Shown here: positions 1 through 10,667 of the stretch, piece by piece | Layout: every line of letters begins with the position of its first letter | How positions within the stretch are numbered: the first letter of the stretch is position 1 | Origin: Pararge aegeria | Lineage: Eukaryota; Arthropoda; Insecta; Lepidoptera; Nymphalidae | Assembly: GCF_905163445.1 (NCBI RefSeq) | Contig: NC_053190.1 | Location: forward strand, 16,432,501-16,496,500 | DNA length: 64,000 bases | Direction: 5' to 3' | Program-made: the position numbers and the translations under genes | Notes under the pieces: model-generated | What the model was told of the DNA's origin: nothing | Database searches by the model: none | Seen by the model: only the letters and a program-made list of their open reading frames with translations

Positions 1-339
1 GTGGAATTAAAAAAAAACCATGTCAAAGGTTCCAACCTCAGCATTTTGCAATTAACTAGGTACGTCCCGATAACTCAGATGTTATTATGGTGTCTTTATG
101 GTATAGTTGGCTCGAACGCGCCATTTTTGTACACAATAGACAACGTGCCAACCGTCGGAACCTACACTGTAATAGGTAACTAATAAATAGCAACGCCGAA
201 ATATGATTATTACACAGTAATATGATTTTGCTACGAGTACATACGTCGAAGTACCTGAATCATCAATACCTACTATAAATTAGGTTGAGGCGTTGAAAAC
301 AATTGAGCGTAGTTAAACGAAAACGATCCTAACGATAAT
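1..339. other. AT-rich DNA, no feature seen
   Basis: I see no gene or recognisable repeat here. The open frame covering the first 180 bases has no protein-like composition and starts at GTG, which is not expected in an animal. Confidence 0.5.
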
Positions 340-525
340 GAGAATTGCAGAAGATGCTGTCCAGAGTGTGGTGAGGTGGATACCAGTTTTCATTTCATAG
401 CTGAGTGCCCCACGCGCTGGTAAGATGGGAACTACGAGGGAAGGATAGAATAAGTGAAGAAGACCTGGCAAACCTCTCTATAGGGGATATAGTGAGGTTC
501 ACAAAACAGACTGGTAGATTTCAGG
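340..525 (+). pseudogene. non-LTR retrotransposon C-terminus, decayed
   Basis: One frame from 340 reads a zinc-knuckle (CPEC, seven residues, H, four residues, C: CCPECGEVDTSFHFIAEC) and then meets a stop at 421. A second frame from 450 continues with ISEEDLANLSIGDIVRFTKQ. The CCHC knuckle followed by an acidic helix is the usual C-terminal end of reverse transcriptases of R1/I/Jockey-type LINEs, which copy element RNA at the target site. The stop and the frame change show a dead fragment. No upstream reverse transcriptase domain is present. Clade assignment is inference. Confidence 0.65.
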
Positions 526-964
526 GGGGGATGCTGCCGGGACACCAGTAAACCTGTATCTCAGACATGGGGAATTTTGTTTATTGTTTATTGTTATTAG
601 GTACACAAAACAGGTAATAACTAAAAGTAGATCTAAATATAAGTAATAACAAGTTTTGTTCTAAGCTGCAACCCAAAGTATGTGTACACAACTTGGAATT
701 AAATTAAACAGAGAGTAAAGATAAAATTAAAGTTGAAACAAAAAAGAAACACTTAAATAATAATATATATATTATATTTCCCTAAGATTATGTGGAATAG
801 TGCTTAATAATTTGATTTTTAAAAATATTTATCCTTTTGTTAAAAATGGGAATAGGGTGGAATAATCCTTACAGAGGACTCACCCGTCTGGCAATGGCAG
901 GCGTCCCCCCACTAAATATATAAACGAAAACGATCTAACCTACATTAAGGTGGTTTTGAGACAT

Positions 965-1110
965 TTCATCATCACTTCAATGGATTAACGTCCACTGCTG
1001 GATATAAGTCTTACGTAGGCAGTTTTAAAATCGGTCCCGGGCAACTTTGACGTTTGATGTCGTCTGTCCACCGCGTCCGGGGACTACAAACGTTGCGTTA
1101 ACCGGTCCAG
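965..1110 (-). mobile_element. RTE-type retrotransposon 3' end
   Basis: Read on the minus strand this is the last part of the RTE reverse-transcriptase frame and the short 3' end that finishes in GATGATGA. The same block recurs at 4846, 14010, 49503 and 60337, where the coding frame is better preserved. Confidence 0.55.
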
Positions 1111-1113
1111 GGA

Positions 1114-1312
1114 AGTGGCGTGCATAGGCTATGCACAGAGTATGCAAATGATATAATATGAAGAAAATCTCCAGTAAACGACTTTAAGACACTTGGGGAT
1201 AGGCTTTCTAAAACTTTTACAATGCCTGTCCTTAAGTTTTTTATAACTCGTACTGGAGATTTTCTCATTTTATTATCATCTGTATACACTGTGCATACTC
1301 TCTATACTTTAC
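1114..1312 (+). mobile_element. hAT-like foldback MITE
   Basis: The left end AGTGGCGTGCATAGGC matches the termini of better preserved MITEs at 22089, 25640, 44699 and 59393. A pyrimidine-rich subterminal block (TACTGGAGATTTTCTCATTT) is the inverted counterpart of the left arm. The right terminus is degenerate. It lies between an RTE tail and a SINE. Confidence 0.5.
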
Positions 1313-1313
1313 T

Positions 1314-1580
1314 CGACGGCCGATTGGCGTAGTGGGCAGCGACCCTGCTTTCTGAGTCCAAGGCCGTGGGTTCGATTTCCACAACTGGACAATATTTGAG
1401 TGATTAACATGAATGCTTTTCAGTGTCTGGGTGTTTATCTATATATTCTAAGTATTTATGTATATTATTCATAAAAAAAATTCCTCAGTTATCTTAGTAC
1501 CCATAACACATGCTACGCCTACTTTGGGACTAGATGGCGATGTGTGTATTTTCGTATTATATTTATATAATTTTTATTAA
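1314..1580 (+). mobile_element. tRNA-derived SINE, family A, full length
   Basis: The head carries pol III promoter boxes: an A box within GATTGGCGTAGTGGGCAGCG and a B box GGTTCGATTTCC. The body ends in the family signature TAGATGGCGATGTGTGTATT. At least nine further copies or pieces lie in this window on both strands. SINEs are non-coding and rely on LINE reverse transcriptase. Confidence 0.8.
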
Positions 1581-1632
1581 TTTAAAAAAGTTAACCTGAT
1601 GTGATGAGAGGCTAGTCTACTGCCTACAACAG

Positions 1633-1712
1633 GATAATCCTAATAAAAATCCAAAACCCATTATTTCATTTTAATTACAGAAACTGGTGGCAGATGCCCT
1701 TCTTGATCTCAC
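1633..1712 (+). repeat. direct repeat unit 1
   Basis: This stretch resembles 1966-2049, with shared blocks such as AATCCAAAA, ATTTCATTT and GATGCCCTTC. The two copies flank the minus-strand SINE at 1770-1962. Confidence 0.5.
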
Positions 1713-1769
1713 CTCATTATAATTTCGTGGTCCACTACAGAGCACCGGTCTTCACTCAGAAGTACAGGT

Positions 1770-1962
1770 TTTGACCGTAGTCGACCACGCAAGTCAAATG
1801 CATGCAGGTTTCGCCACGATGTTTTCCTTCTCCGTTAAAGCAATTTAATGGCTTAAATGTTGATGATTATTGCCAATGAAAAGCAATAAAAGCATAATGA
1901 TGGATTCGCCGCCAGTAAACAAGTTAAATAGGTAGCGAACCGTTTAGACGCTAGGCTATACC
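1770..1962 (-). mobile_element. SINE, family B (tRNA head, RTE-like tail)
   Basis: On the minus strand the head begins GGTATAGCCTAGCGTC. The body has the family block TTTAACGGAGAAGGAAAACA and GTGGTCGACTACGG, and the 3' third is missing. The middle is AT-rich and diverged. Confidence 0.6.
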
Positions 1963-1965
1963 AAC

Positions 1966-2049
1966 GAAAATCCTTATAAGAATCCAAAAACCTCATTAGA
2001 TATTTCATTTGTATTTAAGAATCTGGTTGATGCCCTTCCAGATCTCACC
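1966..2049 (+). repeat. direct repeat unit 2
   Basis: Partner of the repeat at 1633-1712, about 335 bases downstream in the same orientation. Confidence 0.5.
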
Positions 2050-2264
2050 GTCAAATGTACAAATGTTGTTTTTTGTCAGCTCCGCAGCGACCGACAACGG
2101 GTTCTAAGACTCGATGTGACGCATCTCACAGTCGCAGATTAAATATAGAGAATTCGGCCAATGAACTTGCTTCAGTGACGTTTTTCGCCATTTTGATTCA
2201 ATGTTGCCATGAGCTAATGAATAAAAAATATACTTACAATATGTGTTTTAGTTTCATTGAATTG

Positions 2265-2450
2265 TTGACGACCTCACTAGTGAAGTTGTGGGCTTTGCCG
2301 TTTTCTAAGTGGGGTCCCGGGTTGATCCCCGGCAGCGCAAGGAATTTTTTAATTTCTGGTTTCTTATCTGACTCTGGTGCGCGGCTTGGGCCGTGGCTAG
2401 TTGACACCTTACCTGCAAAGACGTGCCGTTAAGCGATACGATACCGTGTA
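2265..2450 (+). mobile_element. tRNA-headed SINE, family M
   Basis: A B-box-like GGGTTGATCCCCGG is followed by the body block GGCCGTGGCTAGTTGACACC and GACGTGCCGTTAAGCGAT. The same body is seen in reverse at 46786, 60040 and 61260. The A box is weak. Confidence 0.6.
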
Positions 2451-2483
2451 CAAAATTCGTCATCGCTTGCCAGCGCAGTGACA

Positions 2484-2716
2484 AAATTAAAAAAAAACAA
2501 ATTTATTTCAAGTAGTTGTAATATAAGTTCTTTTAAAACGTCAAGTCTGTCTGTTTGTAGTGACTCTACCACGTGTTCAGAAGGCAGATTCTACTGAGAA
2601 GAAGCAAGAAAGCCGGCAAGAGACTGAGGAGTTGCTCTTTTCCAAAATCAACAATTTATATTTTACACTTTAACATTAATTTTTCTATTTTCTGAGAGCA
2701 TTTAGCAGATAGCAAT
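2484..2716 (-). mobile_element. LINE 3' end, family E
   Basis: Reversed copy of a LINE tail that reads towards TTGAAATAAAT on the opposite strand. Shared blocks are the GTAGTGACTCTACCAC motif, the GAAGAAGC run and TTGCTCTTTTCCAA. Other copies lie at 3567, 45288, 51200, 53557, 54176 and 59430. No coding sequence is retained. Confidence 0.65.
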
Positions 2717-3367
2717 TAACAGTCAAAGGTGAACTTGATGAGGTAATACTTAATTAGGTGTATGATACATACTAGGGGTAGGGTAGGCCTAACTAAGTGA
2801 TTTCCGCCTTTCCTAAGGCTTCGGATCGTTTTCTGTAGAACAATTTGAGACACAGCGAAACCTTGTCTGACTAAAAAATGAAATTCATTGGTCAGTTTTC
2901 ATAAATGCTTACACTGCTAGCTTTGGACTTTTAACACTGGGTGATGTCAATAATTCCGATTAGAATATACAAACTACCTCGCTAATCTGGTTGTTAGCAT
3001 GTTCGACTACGGATGGCACGGTCTTAGGTTCTCTTCCGAAATCTAAAGCTTGGAAAACAGTGGGGGACCACTGTGAACTGCGAACTTGTAGTGGAATAAA
3101 AAAGAAAAAAAAATCTAGAAGAATCTTAGCCAGCCTTATCAAAGGGATAATAATCTCATCTAGATTGTAGATCTTACAGCCGATATGAAAAGATCTAATT
3201 TATGATAAGTTGGTACTAGGCCAAGTCCTAAGGCCGCTGGTTCAATGAACTGAGGCCTCATTAGGGACTTACTTATAAACCTATTTATGGGCATACTCTA
3301 ATTAATATCGAAGTGTTAGATCATTGTTGATTCTAGGTCTCTACCTACCTACCTGTAACCTATAAGG
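2717..3367. other. AT-rich DNA, nothing recognised
   Basis: I see no gene, tandem repeat or recognised repeat family here. Confidence 0.4.
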
Positions 3368-3520
3368 CAGGGGTTCCCAACCCTATTAAGCCAGTGGCGC
3401 ACTTACAAGTTGAGAAATCGCGGCGCCCGCTCCTTAACCTAGCTAGTTAAAATAGAAAGGTTGTTAGTTGGGCAGATGCCAGATAGGCGCAAAAAAAATA
3501 TAACATCCTCATTATGAAAC
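3368..3520. mobile_element. hAT terminus fragment
   Basis: CAGGGGTTCCCAACC at 3368 is a typical hAT terminal inverted repeat, followed by the GCCAGTGGCGCAC block. I could not find the opposite terminus or an 8-bp duplication, so the extent is uncertain. Confidence 0.4.
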
Positions 3521-3566
3521 TAATAAAACTATAGTAAAAATATTTCAAAAAATCGTTAAACAAAGA

Positions 3567-3813
3567 ATTGAATTCAAAAATCATTTATTTCAAGTAGGCC
3601 TAATATAATCACTTATGAAACGTCAAGTCTGTCTGTTTGTAGTGACTCTACCACCGCTTGGGAAGGCAGATGCTACCGAGAAGAAGCCGGCAAGAAACTC
3701 AGCAGTTGCTCTTTTCCAACATCAACAATTTACATTTTACATTTTAACATTCATTTTTCTATCTTGTGAGAGATGAAAGCGGAGCCGGATGCTTCCAAGA
3801 AACCTTGTCATTA
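3567..3813 (-). mobile_element. LINE 3' end, family E
   Basis: Well-preserved reverse copy of the family E tail. It runs from TTTATTTCAAGTAGGCC through the triplet run GAAGAAGCC to GAGAGATGAAAGCGGAGCC. The frame that crosses it is not protein-like. Confidence 0.7.
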
Positions 3814-4062
3814 CAATTAAGATAAATAAAACTACTCCAGCCCCTTGGTCTCCAGACAATTTGAAAAAGTTTGGGACAAGCCGTGACAACGCCGCTGTAC
3901 AAAAACTATCAAAGAATATTTTTCTTAATTTTTTCGAAGTAAAGAAAGAAGGTCTCGCGGTGCACCTCTGTACCTTGCTATACGGTAAAGAGCCTTAGAA
4001 GCAACCGATGGATGGAGGAGAGTTTAGAACTATCCATCGAATCAAAACAAATATACCTAATC

Positions 4063-4116
4063 CAAAACTAACTAAGGGGCATTGATCTACAGATCAATGC
4101 CCCTTAGTTAGTTTTG
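4063..4116. repeat. perfect 26-bp hairpin, 2-nt loop
   Basis: Two perfectly complementary 26-base arms (4063-4088 and 4091-4116) are separated only by AC. It abuts a second perfect hairpin with no gap. Confidence 0.9.
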
Positions 4117-4160
4117 AAAAAAAAATCGAATTGTAATACATTACAATTCGATTTTTTTTT
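4117..4160. repeat. perfect 21-bp hairpin, 2-nt loop
   Basis: Arms 4117-4137 and 4140-4160 are perfectly complementary, again around AC. The outer nine pairs are A:T. Confidence 0.9.
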
Positions 4161-4174
4161 CTAAATATATACAG

Positions 4175-4605
4175 CTCAGTTTCGGGGGGCCGAACTCGAA
4201 TCCCAGCACCCACATCTAACTTTTCTAATTTATATGCATTTTAATAATAATAAAAATAACGTTTAATTCATATCTACCTACAACAATAACAGTTATCTTA
4301 TTCACTATATTATATATTAAAATTGGCCAAACCTATAAAAAATTAGGAATATCCTAACTAAGGTAAGTACCCTCTTGAGCACTGTGCTCCATAATTTGCT
4401 CAAAATATCGTCTTAAGCAATTAAAATATCGCTAGCTTCGACGGCGAAGGGAAACATCGTGAGGGACCTCCATGCCTATCATAATTTTCTATAAAAGGTT
4501 TGTAGTCCACCAATCCCCACTGGGTCAGCGTGGTTGACTACAGCCATTGTGGGGGGAGACCCGTGCCTTGTAGTGGGCCGGTAATGGGTTGATATGATGA
4601 TCATA
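4175..4605 (+). mobile_element. SINE, family B, with AT-rich interruption
   Basis: The head has B box CGAACTCGAATCCC at 4193. The body resumes at 4418 (CAATTAAAATATCGC) and continues to the RTE-like end GTAGTGGGCCGGTAATGGG and GATATGATGATCA. About 190 AT-rich bases separate head and body and may be an insertion. Confidence 0.6.
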
Positions 4606-4670
4606 TTTCTTTATAAGAAATTTTAGAAAATCACATCTTTCTTAATGTGTAACTCTACCACACCGGTTCG

Positions 4671-4813
4671 GCAGGGTAATTACGTATCTCGCGACAGGTT
4701 GGCGACAGGCGTAAATCTTGCAATCATTGCTGTCAAACGTCACTTTTCCATACATACAATAAATAAACAAAAGTGACGTTTGACAGCAGTGATTGCAAGA
4801 GTAATCACCCTGC
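4671..4813. mobile_element. foldback MITE
   Basis: Terminal inverted repeats GCAGGGTAATTAC and GTAATCACCCTGC differ at one base. Inside, arms 4716-4747 and 4769-4800 pair over 32 bases with one mismatch. The flanks (about 4645-4670 and 4812-4845) look like a family E LINE tail split by this insertion. No target duplication could be defined, so the superfamily is open. Confidence 0.65.
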
Positions 4814-4845
4814 GGGACGCTTCTATTGACAAGAAGCATGGCTAG

Positions 4846-5095
4846 GCTCAACAAATTCTGAAGCAGAAGTGGCAATGGGTAAGGCACATAGCCCGTAGAA
4901 CAAAGAACGTTGGGGTCAAAGCGCCGGAATGGCGACATCGCACAAGTGAGCGCAGTATTCGTAGACTTCTGGCGAGGTGGGCAGATGACATCAAACCAGT
5001 CCAGCTGGACCCAGCAGCACAAAACCGAGGTATTTGAAACTCCCCACAAAATACCAGCATAGGACGCCCATGGTTGACATGATGATGAGATGATG
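4846..5095 (+). pseudogene. RTE retrotransposon RT C-terminus and tail
   Basis: An uninterrupted 63-codon frame runs from 4846 to the TGA at 5035. It reads WQWVRHIARR, then ERSIRRLLARWADDIK, then AAQNRGI. This W-x-W-x-GHIARR / RW-x-DDI-x-R pattern is the C-terminal tail of lepidopteran RTE reverse transcriptases. The 3' end follows and finishes in GATGATGAGATGATG. The element is truncated at the left by a stop at 4843 and has no palm domain. The frame is preserved but the protein is only a tail. Confidence 0.75.
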
Positions 5096-5451
5096 TACCC
5101 AGTTATTAATATAAGTCAACAGCAAGCAAGACAGATCTCAGTTGTGCAAACTATTTAATAGCTGCTGTGGGAGTATGAATAATGAACATAGATATAGGAA
5201 CCGCATCGCGCTTTGGATACGGGAAATAAAAGAGTAAAAAAAAATTAAAAGAACTGTTTGTATGTATTTTTTTTAATTCATTCCTAATAACACATAATTT
5301 CATTTAACATCAGTGTAGGTTGCTTATCTATAGCACAAATCTTAACATTGTTTTTGTCTTCATCTTTTTATCTATAAGTTAACCAAAAAGAAAGACAACC
5401 CTATAATATTTAAATATATACATCAATTTGATACACCTGAATATTTGAATA

Positions 5452-5645
5452 ACATAAACAATTAAAATATCACTTGCTTTAACGGTGTAGGAAACCATCG
5501 TGAGGAAACCTGCACGACTGAAAGTTGTTAATAATGTTCTCAAAGGTGTGTGGAGACCACCGATCCTTCAGCATGGTGGCCTTAACCCCTTCTCATTGTG
5601 GGGGGAGACCCGGAGCCTGTAGTGGGCCGGGTTGATATGATGAGA
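5452..5645 (+). mobile_element. SINE, family B, body and tail
   Basis: It carries CAATTAAAATATCACTTGC, then CATCGTGAGGAAACCTGC, and ends GTAGTGGGCCGGGTTGATAT. The tRNA-like head is absent. Confidence 0.7.
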
Positions 5646-5804
5646 AACACTTCAATGTACTATAACAACTATGTCACAGTTTGCTAGTTATTTGCCTTAT
5701 GACTAAGTTAAATTCCAAAATTTATCTTTTTAATTTACATCAGGTCGAATGGTAACCCTTTAGGGCATCGGTTTAAAATCCTCTAGGCGTCAGTTGAACC
5801 ACAG

Positions 5805-5982
5805 TCAATTATTATAAATGCGAAAGTGTTTTTATTTGCTTGTACTTCCTTCGTGCGCTAACTTGATTTGGCAAAGAGTTAATTGAAAGGACGAAGATAA
5901 CATACGCTACTTTTTATCCCAGGAAAACAAACGGTTCCCTCGGGATCTGCCACTACCATAATAAACGCAGACGAATAACTAG
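5805..5982 (+). mobile_element. Helitron-like element, non-autonomous
   Basis: It opens TCAATTATTATAAATGCGAAAG and ends in AACGCAGACGAATAACTAG followed by T. Initial TC, terminal CTAG and a 3' T are Helitron hallmarks. The 3' hairpin is degenerate and the 5' end is less sure than the 3' end. Confidence 0.5.
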
Positions 5983-6118
5983 TATATAAAATATATTTAG
6001 TGTGGTTGAACGCAACTAAATCGATCTCAATTGTGCGAAAAATTCGCTGCTTGTATGAACGTGGATATAAGAAACAAAGATTGGATATGCATACCTACCA
6101 AAAAATACTAATAAAAAT

Positions 6119-6310
6119 TGGGCAGCGACCCTTATTTCCGAGTCCAAGGCTCGATTCCCACAACTGGACAATGTTTGTGTCATGAACATGTACCTATGTT
6201 TTTCAGTGTCTGGATGTTTATCTGTTTATTTAAGTATTCATGTATATTATTCATAACAAGATTCTTCCTTCATTTTAGTATCCATAACACAAGCTACGCT
6301 TACTTTGTCA
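6119..6310 (+). mobile_element. SINE, family A, truncated
   Basis: It starts within the head (GGGCAGCGACCC), keeps the CACAACTGGACAATG junction and stops at CTACGCTTACTTTG. The final signature is missing. Confidence 0.7.
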
Positions 6311-8455
6311 GTCAGTCAATTTTTATTACAATAGGGTATTTGGCTGTTTTCAATTACTACTCTTATGTCTGTATATTTGTTTATTCTTAATAATTTAAGT
6401 CTTATTTGGATCATCGTAGTTGTGAGATATGAAGAATAGTAAACAAGACCAATGTGAGAATGACGCTGGTATTTTAGAAATGATTCAACAAGTAAACGGA
6501 CTTCGTTGATTTTCAGATTCCTTTCTCCACTAGTGCTATATTTTAACATTTGGTTCAAAGTTATTTTAGCACGAGTTGGTACTCGTAGGTTAAAAAAACC
6601 AACAGGAAATCTTTTGGTATAAAATCACGCTTTGCTGCAACTCTGATAGAGAGACACAAAGTTATACGCCAAATAACCACTCTGTTACTTTGCATCTTGT
6701 TTGCATCAATGCAATGCGAGACTGTATTGATTTCGCTACTAGCGCACGAATGTTTCTGGTATTATCGGGTGAACGAAGACCGGGGGGTATTTAGCTATGA
6801 GTTGTAGTGCATGTCATGTAAATTATTTCTAATGCTCATGGTCCGCTTTAACTAATAATCGATGAGAGCACTGCACTCGAAACTGTGGAATCCAACTCGG
6901 ATTAACTAGTTAGTTTCGACTGACTACAAAATCTAATTGAGATGACGAGTCTTTAGCGTTGTAAAGCATATTGGATAAGATAAATAAGGATTATCTTTAA
7001 AATAATCAATAACATCCACACCGCAGAATTCTCAGCAATATAAAGTGTATCGTATCTCTATCGATGCTGTATTGCGAAAATCACCGAGACAAAATCGGGG
7101 TTACGTCGGTTACGGCCAGCAACAGTATATAGGTTACTGTATCGCGGTCTGTTTGGGGCATATTTTTGCTATCATGCACTTTTAGAACCGTTAAACACCC
7201 TAGTGGATTTATGGAACTTTGTGGGTATGGAAAATTAGATAACGAATCAATTCAGCTTGTTTAAAAACCATGTCGTTAACTTACTAATAAAAACATAAGC
7301 GTTTCAAAGTAATAATTTATGAGACATTTATTAGAAAAGAACAATAACAAGGATTTCCTTTATTGCGCTAAGATCACGCATCGCCAGATGCACGCATCAC
7401 TTTCCTAGTAGTAAGTATCACTTATTACTTACTTGTATAATTTATGTTTATTGTTGTATATATCAAATTCCAGCAAACTATCCGCTATTGCATGTGAGAA
7501 AGCTATGGAGTAAGATAGTAGAACAAGCCACAGGTTGAATATTTAACAGATCATTATACAAAACAACGCATTTTGATGATATAGGAATAATATATAGGAA
7601 TATGTGGTTCATATTTTACAATATATTTCTTATGTAAATATTAGTATTTTAGATAACCCCACATAACTATTACTTTATATGTTACGGCAAAAATTATTTG
7701 ATAGTATCTCTATAACAGGGATAAAAGTTTCAAAGCGTCGCAAGAAGGTATGCTTTCTTAGTAGTATGGAGCCATTTATTTTTGTTATAAAGAATCGAGA
7801 TATAAATTATATTTTAATACTTTTAATGGCCAACACTTTTTTATAGAAAATTTACCTCGAATTTACATTTCAGCTTGATATTACTCATTTGCATTAATTA
7901 TCATTTATTGTCGTGATCTCAATAAGATTTTACGACTTAATTAAAATCTTATCAAGCATGCGTAACTAAAAATAGATTTGTACACACTTAAGCGTTTTAA
8001 ACTCTATTTTGCATCTAAAAATTAAAGCATCCAACCTAACGTACGTGGCGTTTAATTTTGCGTCCCTTTTGCAAACACTCAAAAGATTCTTATTCAAATG
8101 CACGCTTCCTCTCCTTCCTTCTTCTTCTTTTTCTGTTCCTAGGCCAGTCTCCGTACATAGTGATTTGACAGCTCAAGACGTAAGGTGAAAATTTATACGT
8201 ACAATTAAAGTATTGTAACATCGTTTCAAATTTGCTACATACATAGTTGTTTACTATATCTAATATAACAGTTTTTGTCTGGAACGATCCGCCTGAAATC
8301 AAAGAAAACCTTTTAAAACAATAAAAAAAGAGCATTAAAGTTGTGACTATTATATTAAAGTTGCTAACGAAATTTTTACTTATTGCTTGATTTATTTGAT
8401 AAATGTATTTAAAATACCTAATAATAGAAATAAAAGAAACTGTACTAAAGAATAA
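6311..8455. other. single-copy AT-rich DNA
   Basis: I recognise no repeat or gene over about 2 kb. It is one of the longest repeat-poor stretches, so conserved non-coding elements, if any, would be worth looking for here. A short imperfect hairpin lies near 7927-7960. Confidence 0.4.
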
Positions 8456-8640
8456 GCAGGCTAGAGTGGCAGTGGGCAGGTCATTTGTCGCAGAACTGAT
8501 GCTGCTGGGGTAAGTAAGCGCTTTCTAAGATGACCTCCAACTACCTGAAAGGTAATTAGGGAGCTGGATTAGAAATGCCTGTAAACGATTGTGGTGGCGC
8601 GCTCTTGAAAGGACTATAGACACAGCAGTGGACGCTTTTA
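8456..8640 (+). pseudogene. RTE C-terminal remnant
   Basis: WQWAGHLSQN then a stop is visible at 8467. Downstream DNA keeps the general layout of the RTE tail, including CAGCAGTGGACGC near 8623. Heavily decayed. Confidence 0.5.
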
Positions 8641-8929
8641 ACCGGTTGCTTGGTCGTACTATTAAAAGTTTAATGATTAACTGTAAAATTGCTTAACATA
8701 TTGATTTTTTAAGTATAAAAAGTTCCGTCTAGAGATACAACCATTCTATTTAAATTACATAATAAATTATTATTTAAAACCGACAAAATTCTACTCCTAT
8801 TAGCACTTAATAGCTAACATAGTGAGTATAATATTATGTACACATTAGACTGTGAAGTCATTGATAGAGATAGAGAGATAGATTTTTTTTTGACTTGACT
8901 AACCGTGCCACAGTAAATATATTAAAGCT

Positions 8930-9060
8930 TTAGCTTATATATTTACTACGCCCGTGCCCTGTAGTGGGCCGGTAATAGGTTGCGGTTAAAGTAATTTTAT
9001 TGTTTTCATAACAACAATATTCGTTTACATGAAAACTTAAGATTGATATGATGATTATCT
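8930..9060 (+). mobile_element. SINE family B 3' end, split
   Basis: CCCGTGCCCTGTAGTGGGCC ends the SINE body. About 60 AT-rich bases then intervene before the tail GATTGATATGATGATTA. Just upstream, AGTAAATATAT and ATATATTTACT form a short hairpin. Confidence 0.5.
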
Positions 9061-9300
9061 ACATACCGCATCCAGTAGAGTCGTTTCGCGCATCGACGCT
9101 ACGAGTCGTTGAACTGATCAGTGTGCGAAATTGGCGAGCGGTCGCGGACTGACGCGTGCTACCACCCGTCACCACCGCGGCGACTGCGGAGTGCACACCA
9201 TCCATTGCTGCTCTTTAAACAAGCTTAGGAAAAATCAAAACGCATTTTTTTAAAATATATCTCTGTAGTCTGTACCCTTAGTTACTCCCAATCGAAGGTA
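9061..9300 (+). promoter_or_regulatory. CpG-rich block, possible TSS/first exon
   Basis: This short block is rich in CpG in otherwise AT-rich DNA and matches no repeat family here. TCAGT at 9118-9122 fits the arthropod initiator (A at 9120). AAGGTAGGT near 9295-9303 fits a 5' splice site. There is no TATA box at the expected distance and no clear open frame. A host promoter with a non-coding first exon is possible but unproven. Confidence 0.3.
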
Positions 9301-9689
9301 GGTCTCAACTATTGATAGGGCGCCTGGTGTGTGATTTCAACCTAAGAAAAGTTTACTTACGGAATCGAGCGAGCGCCATCTAGTTACAATACTGGGAAAC
9401 AGTACTGGTAGTAAATTAGATGGTACTCCTTCGATTCTATTCTAGACACTGTAACGTCCGAGTAAAATTATTAATAATAATAATAATCATTTTAATGCAG
9501 GCATATTCTTTGTTATTAAAAATACATTACCTCTATTAAACTAAAAGTTATTAAAAAAAAGATTTAACCAAAATTAAAACATAATATTTAAAATGAATAT
9601 GTGAATCACAGCTCCAATCCATTTGAAATGGCACAGCAGTGACTCACATACCTGCCAGAAATCATCACTAAGGTACACTTTTTTTTAAA

Positions 9690-9990
9690 TATATAGACAA
9701 GTGCTTGACTGCAATTACACCTGATGGTGATTATGCAGCCTAAGATGGGGCACGCTTGCCTAGAAGATGCCTATTCACTCTTGATTTGAAGGTACCTGGA
9801 CTATAGGTATCGGGGAAGACGGAAGATGGGAGGGCATTCAAGGCCTTTGCGGTGCAGAAGAAGTAAAACGTACGTACGTACGTGCTGATGGTGCTGCAAC
9901 AACGTAACGGTGCAGATTCTTTCGGGGTCTCGCAGTTCGATGGTAGAAAGTAGATGGTTTAACCAAATCGAATAGCTCTTGAGCATTCTC
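9690..9990 (-). pseudogene. LINE RT C-terminus (Jockey/CR1-like)
   Basis: The minus strand reads LNALPSSVFPDTYSPG, then TFKSRVNRHLLGKRAPS, and a stop at 9742-9740. This is the classic end of a Jockey/CR1-type reverse transcriptase. A poly-T stretch at 9679 is the A-rich tail of the reversed element. The frame upstream is shifted, so the copy is inactive. Equivalent ends lie at 53435, 56860 and 58424. Confidence 0.7.
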
Positions 9991-10040
9991 TCCGAAATGT
10001 ATCTTGTAGAAGACAGCTAGACAGGCAACCTTGCGCCAGT

Positions 10041-10667
10041 GCTCAAGACTTACCTTGCATTAATGCACACATGCGCTCTTGGCAAAATAAAAATAGGATT
10101 ACAGAATTTGCAACTCTGAATTGAGCAATATTAGGTTCATTTTCTTTCAACGTAACTTGATACTCGATAACGACTCCACTATTGCGAGCATCCAAAAATG
10201 TTAGACTTAGCGTACTGACCTTTTTTGCTACCTCTGTTCCCAAAAAGGAACGTTTCCAAGTGGTACGTATAATCTTAATATCTAGCACCGCAACTCAATT
10301 AAAAACCATTTGGATGTCTTATGTTCTTCTACCATCCCCAACAACAAATCTATTCTGGCGCGTACTTCTAAAACAATCTTGTACCTTCTGTGTTCCATCA
10401 AAACTACGACTTGGGGTTCTGTTCCTCGACCTATCTCCGTACTTGATTGGCCACAACCGCCCGTTCGGTTTGTTCAAGAGGCCGAAAAAATACTAAAAAA
10501 ACAGACAGACAGACTACAGATTTTCTTGAGCGTTGGCAATCAATAATTATCAACATCGGGGGACTTGCTGGTTTCCCTGCTATTTATATTTAAAATGAAA
10601 TATTAAGACATTTTTATTAAATAAGGTACAGTTAACCTACACTTCTGTACATTGCCACCACCTACCT
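10041..10667. other. unclassified DNA with weak coding-like frames
   Basis: Overlapping open frames on both strands (10043-10288 minus, 10310-10546 plus) have mixed composition but no motif I recognise. Could be a decayed transposon; no function assigned. Confidence 0.25.

Noticed and set aside
1330..1395. tRNA gene candidates at SINE heads (also 46540, 55820, 62640)
   Set aside because: A and B boxes are present, but the cloverleaf is decayed and each is fused to a repeated SINE body, so they are SINE promoters rather than tRNA genes.
1633..2049. LTR retrotransposon with paired terminal repeats
   Set aside because: The repeats lack TG…CA ends and the short internal region is a SINE with no gag or pol.
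4063..4116. MicroRNA precursor
   Set aside because: A two-base loop and full perfect pairing are unlike animal precursors, which have larger loops and bulges.
9118..9152. Full Inr plus DPE core promoter
   Set aside because: The DPE-like GGACTG begins at +27 instead of +28 and departs from consensus, so only the initiator is mentioned, at low confidence.
10043..10546. Overlapping frames as a host gene
   Set aside because: No motif, no splice sites in a sensible arrangement, and similar open length on both strands.
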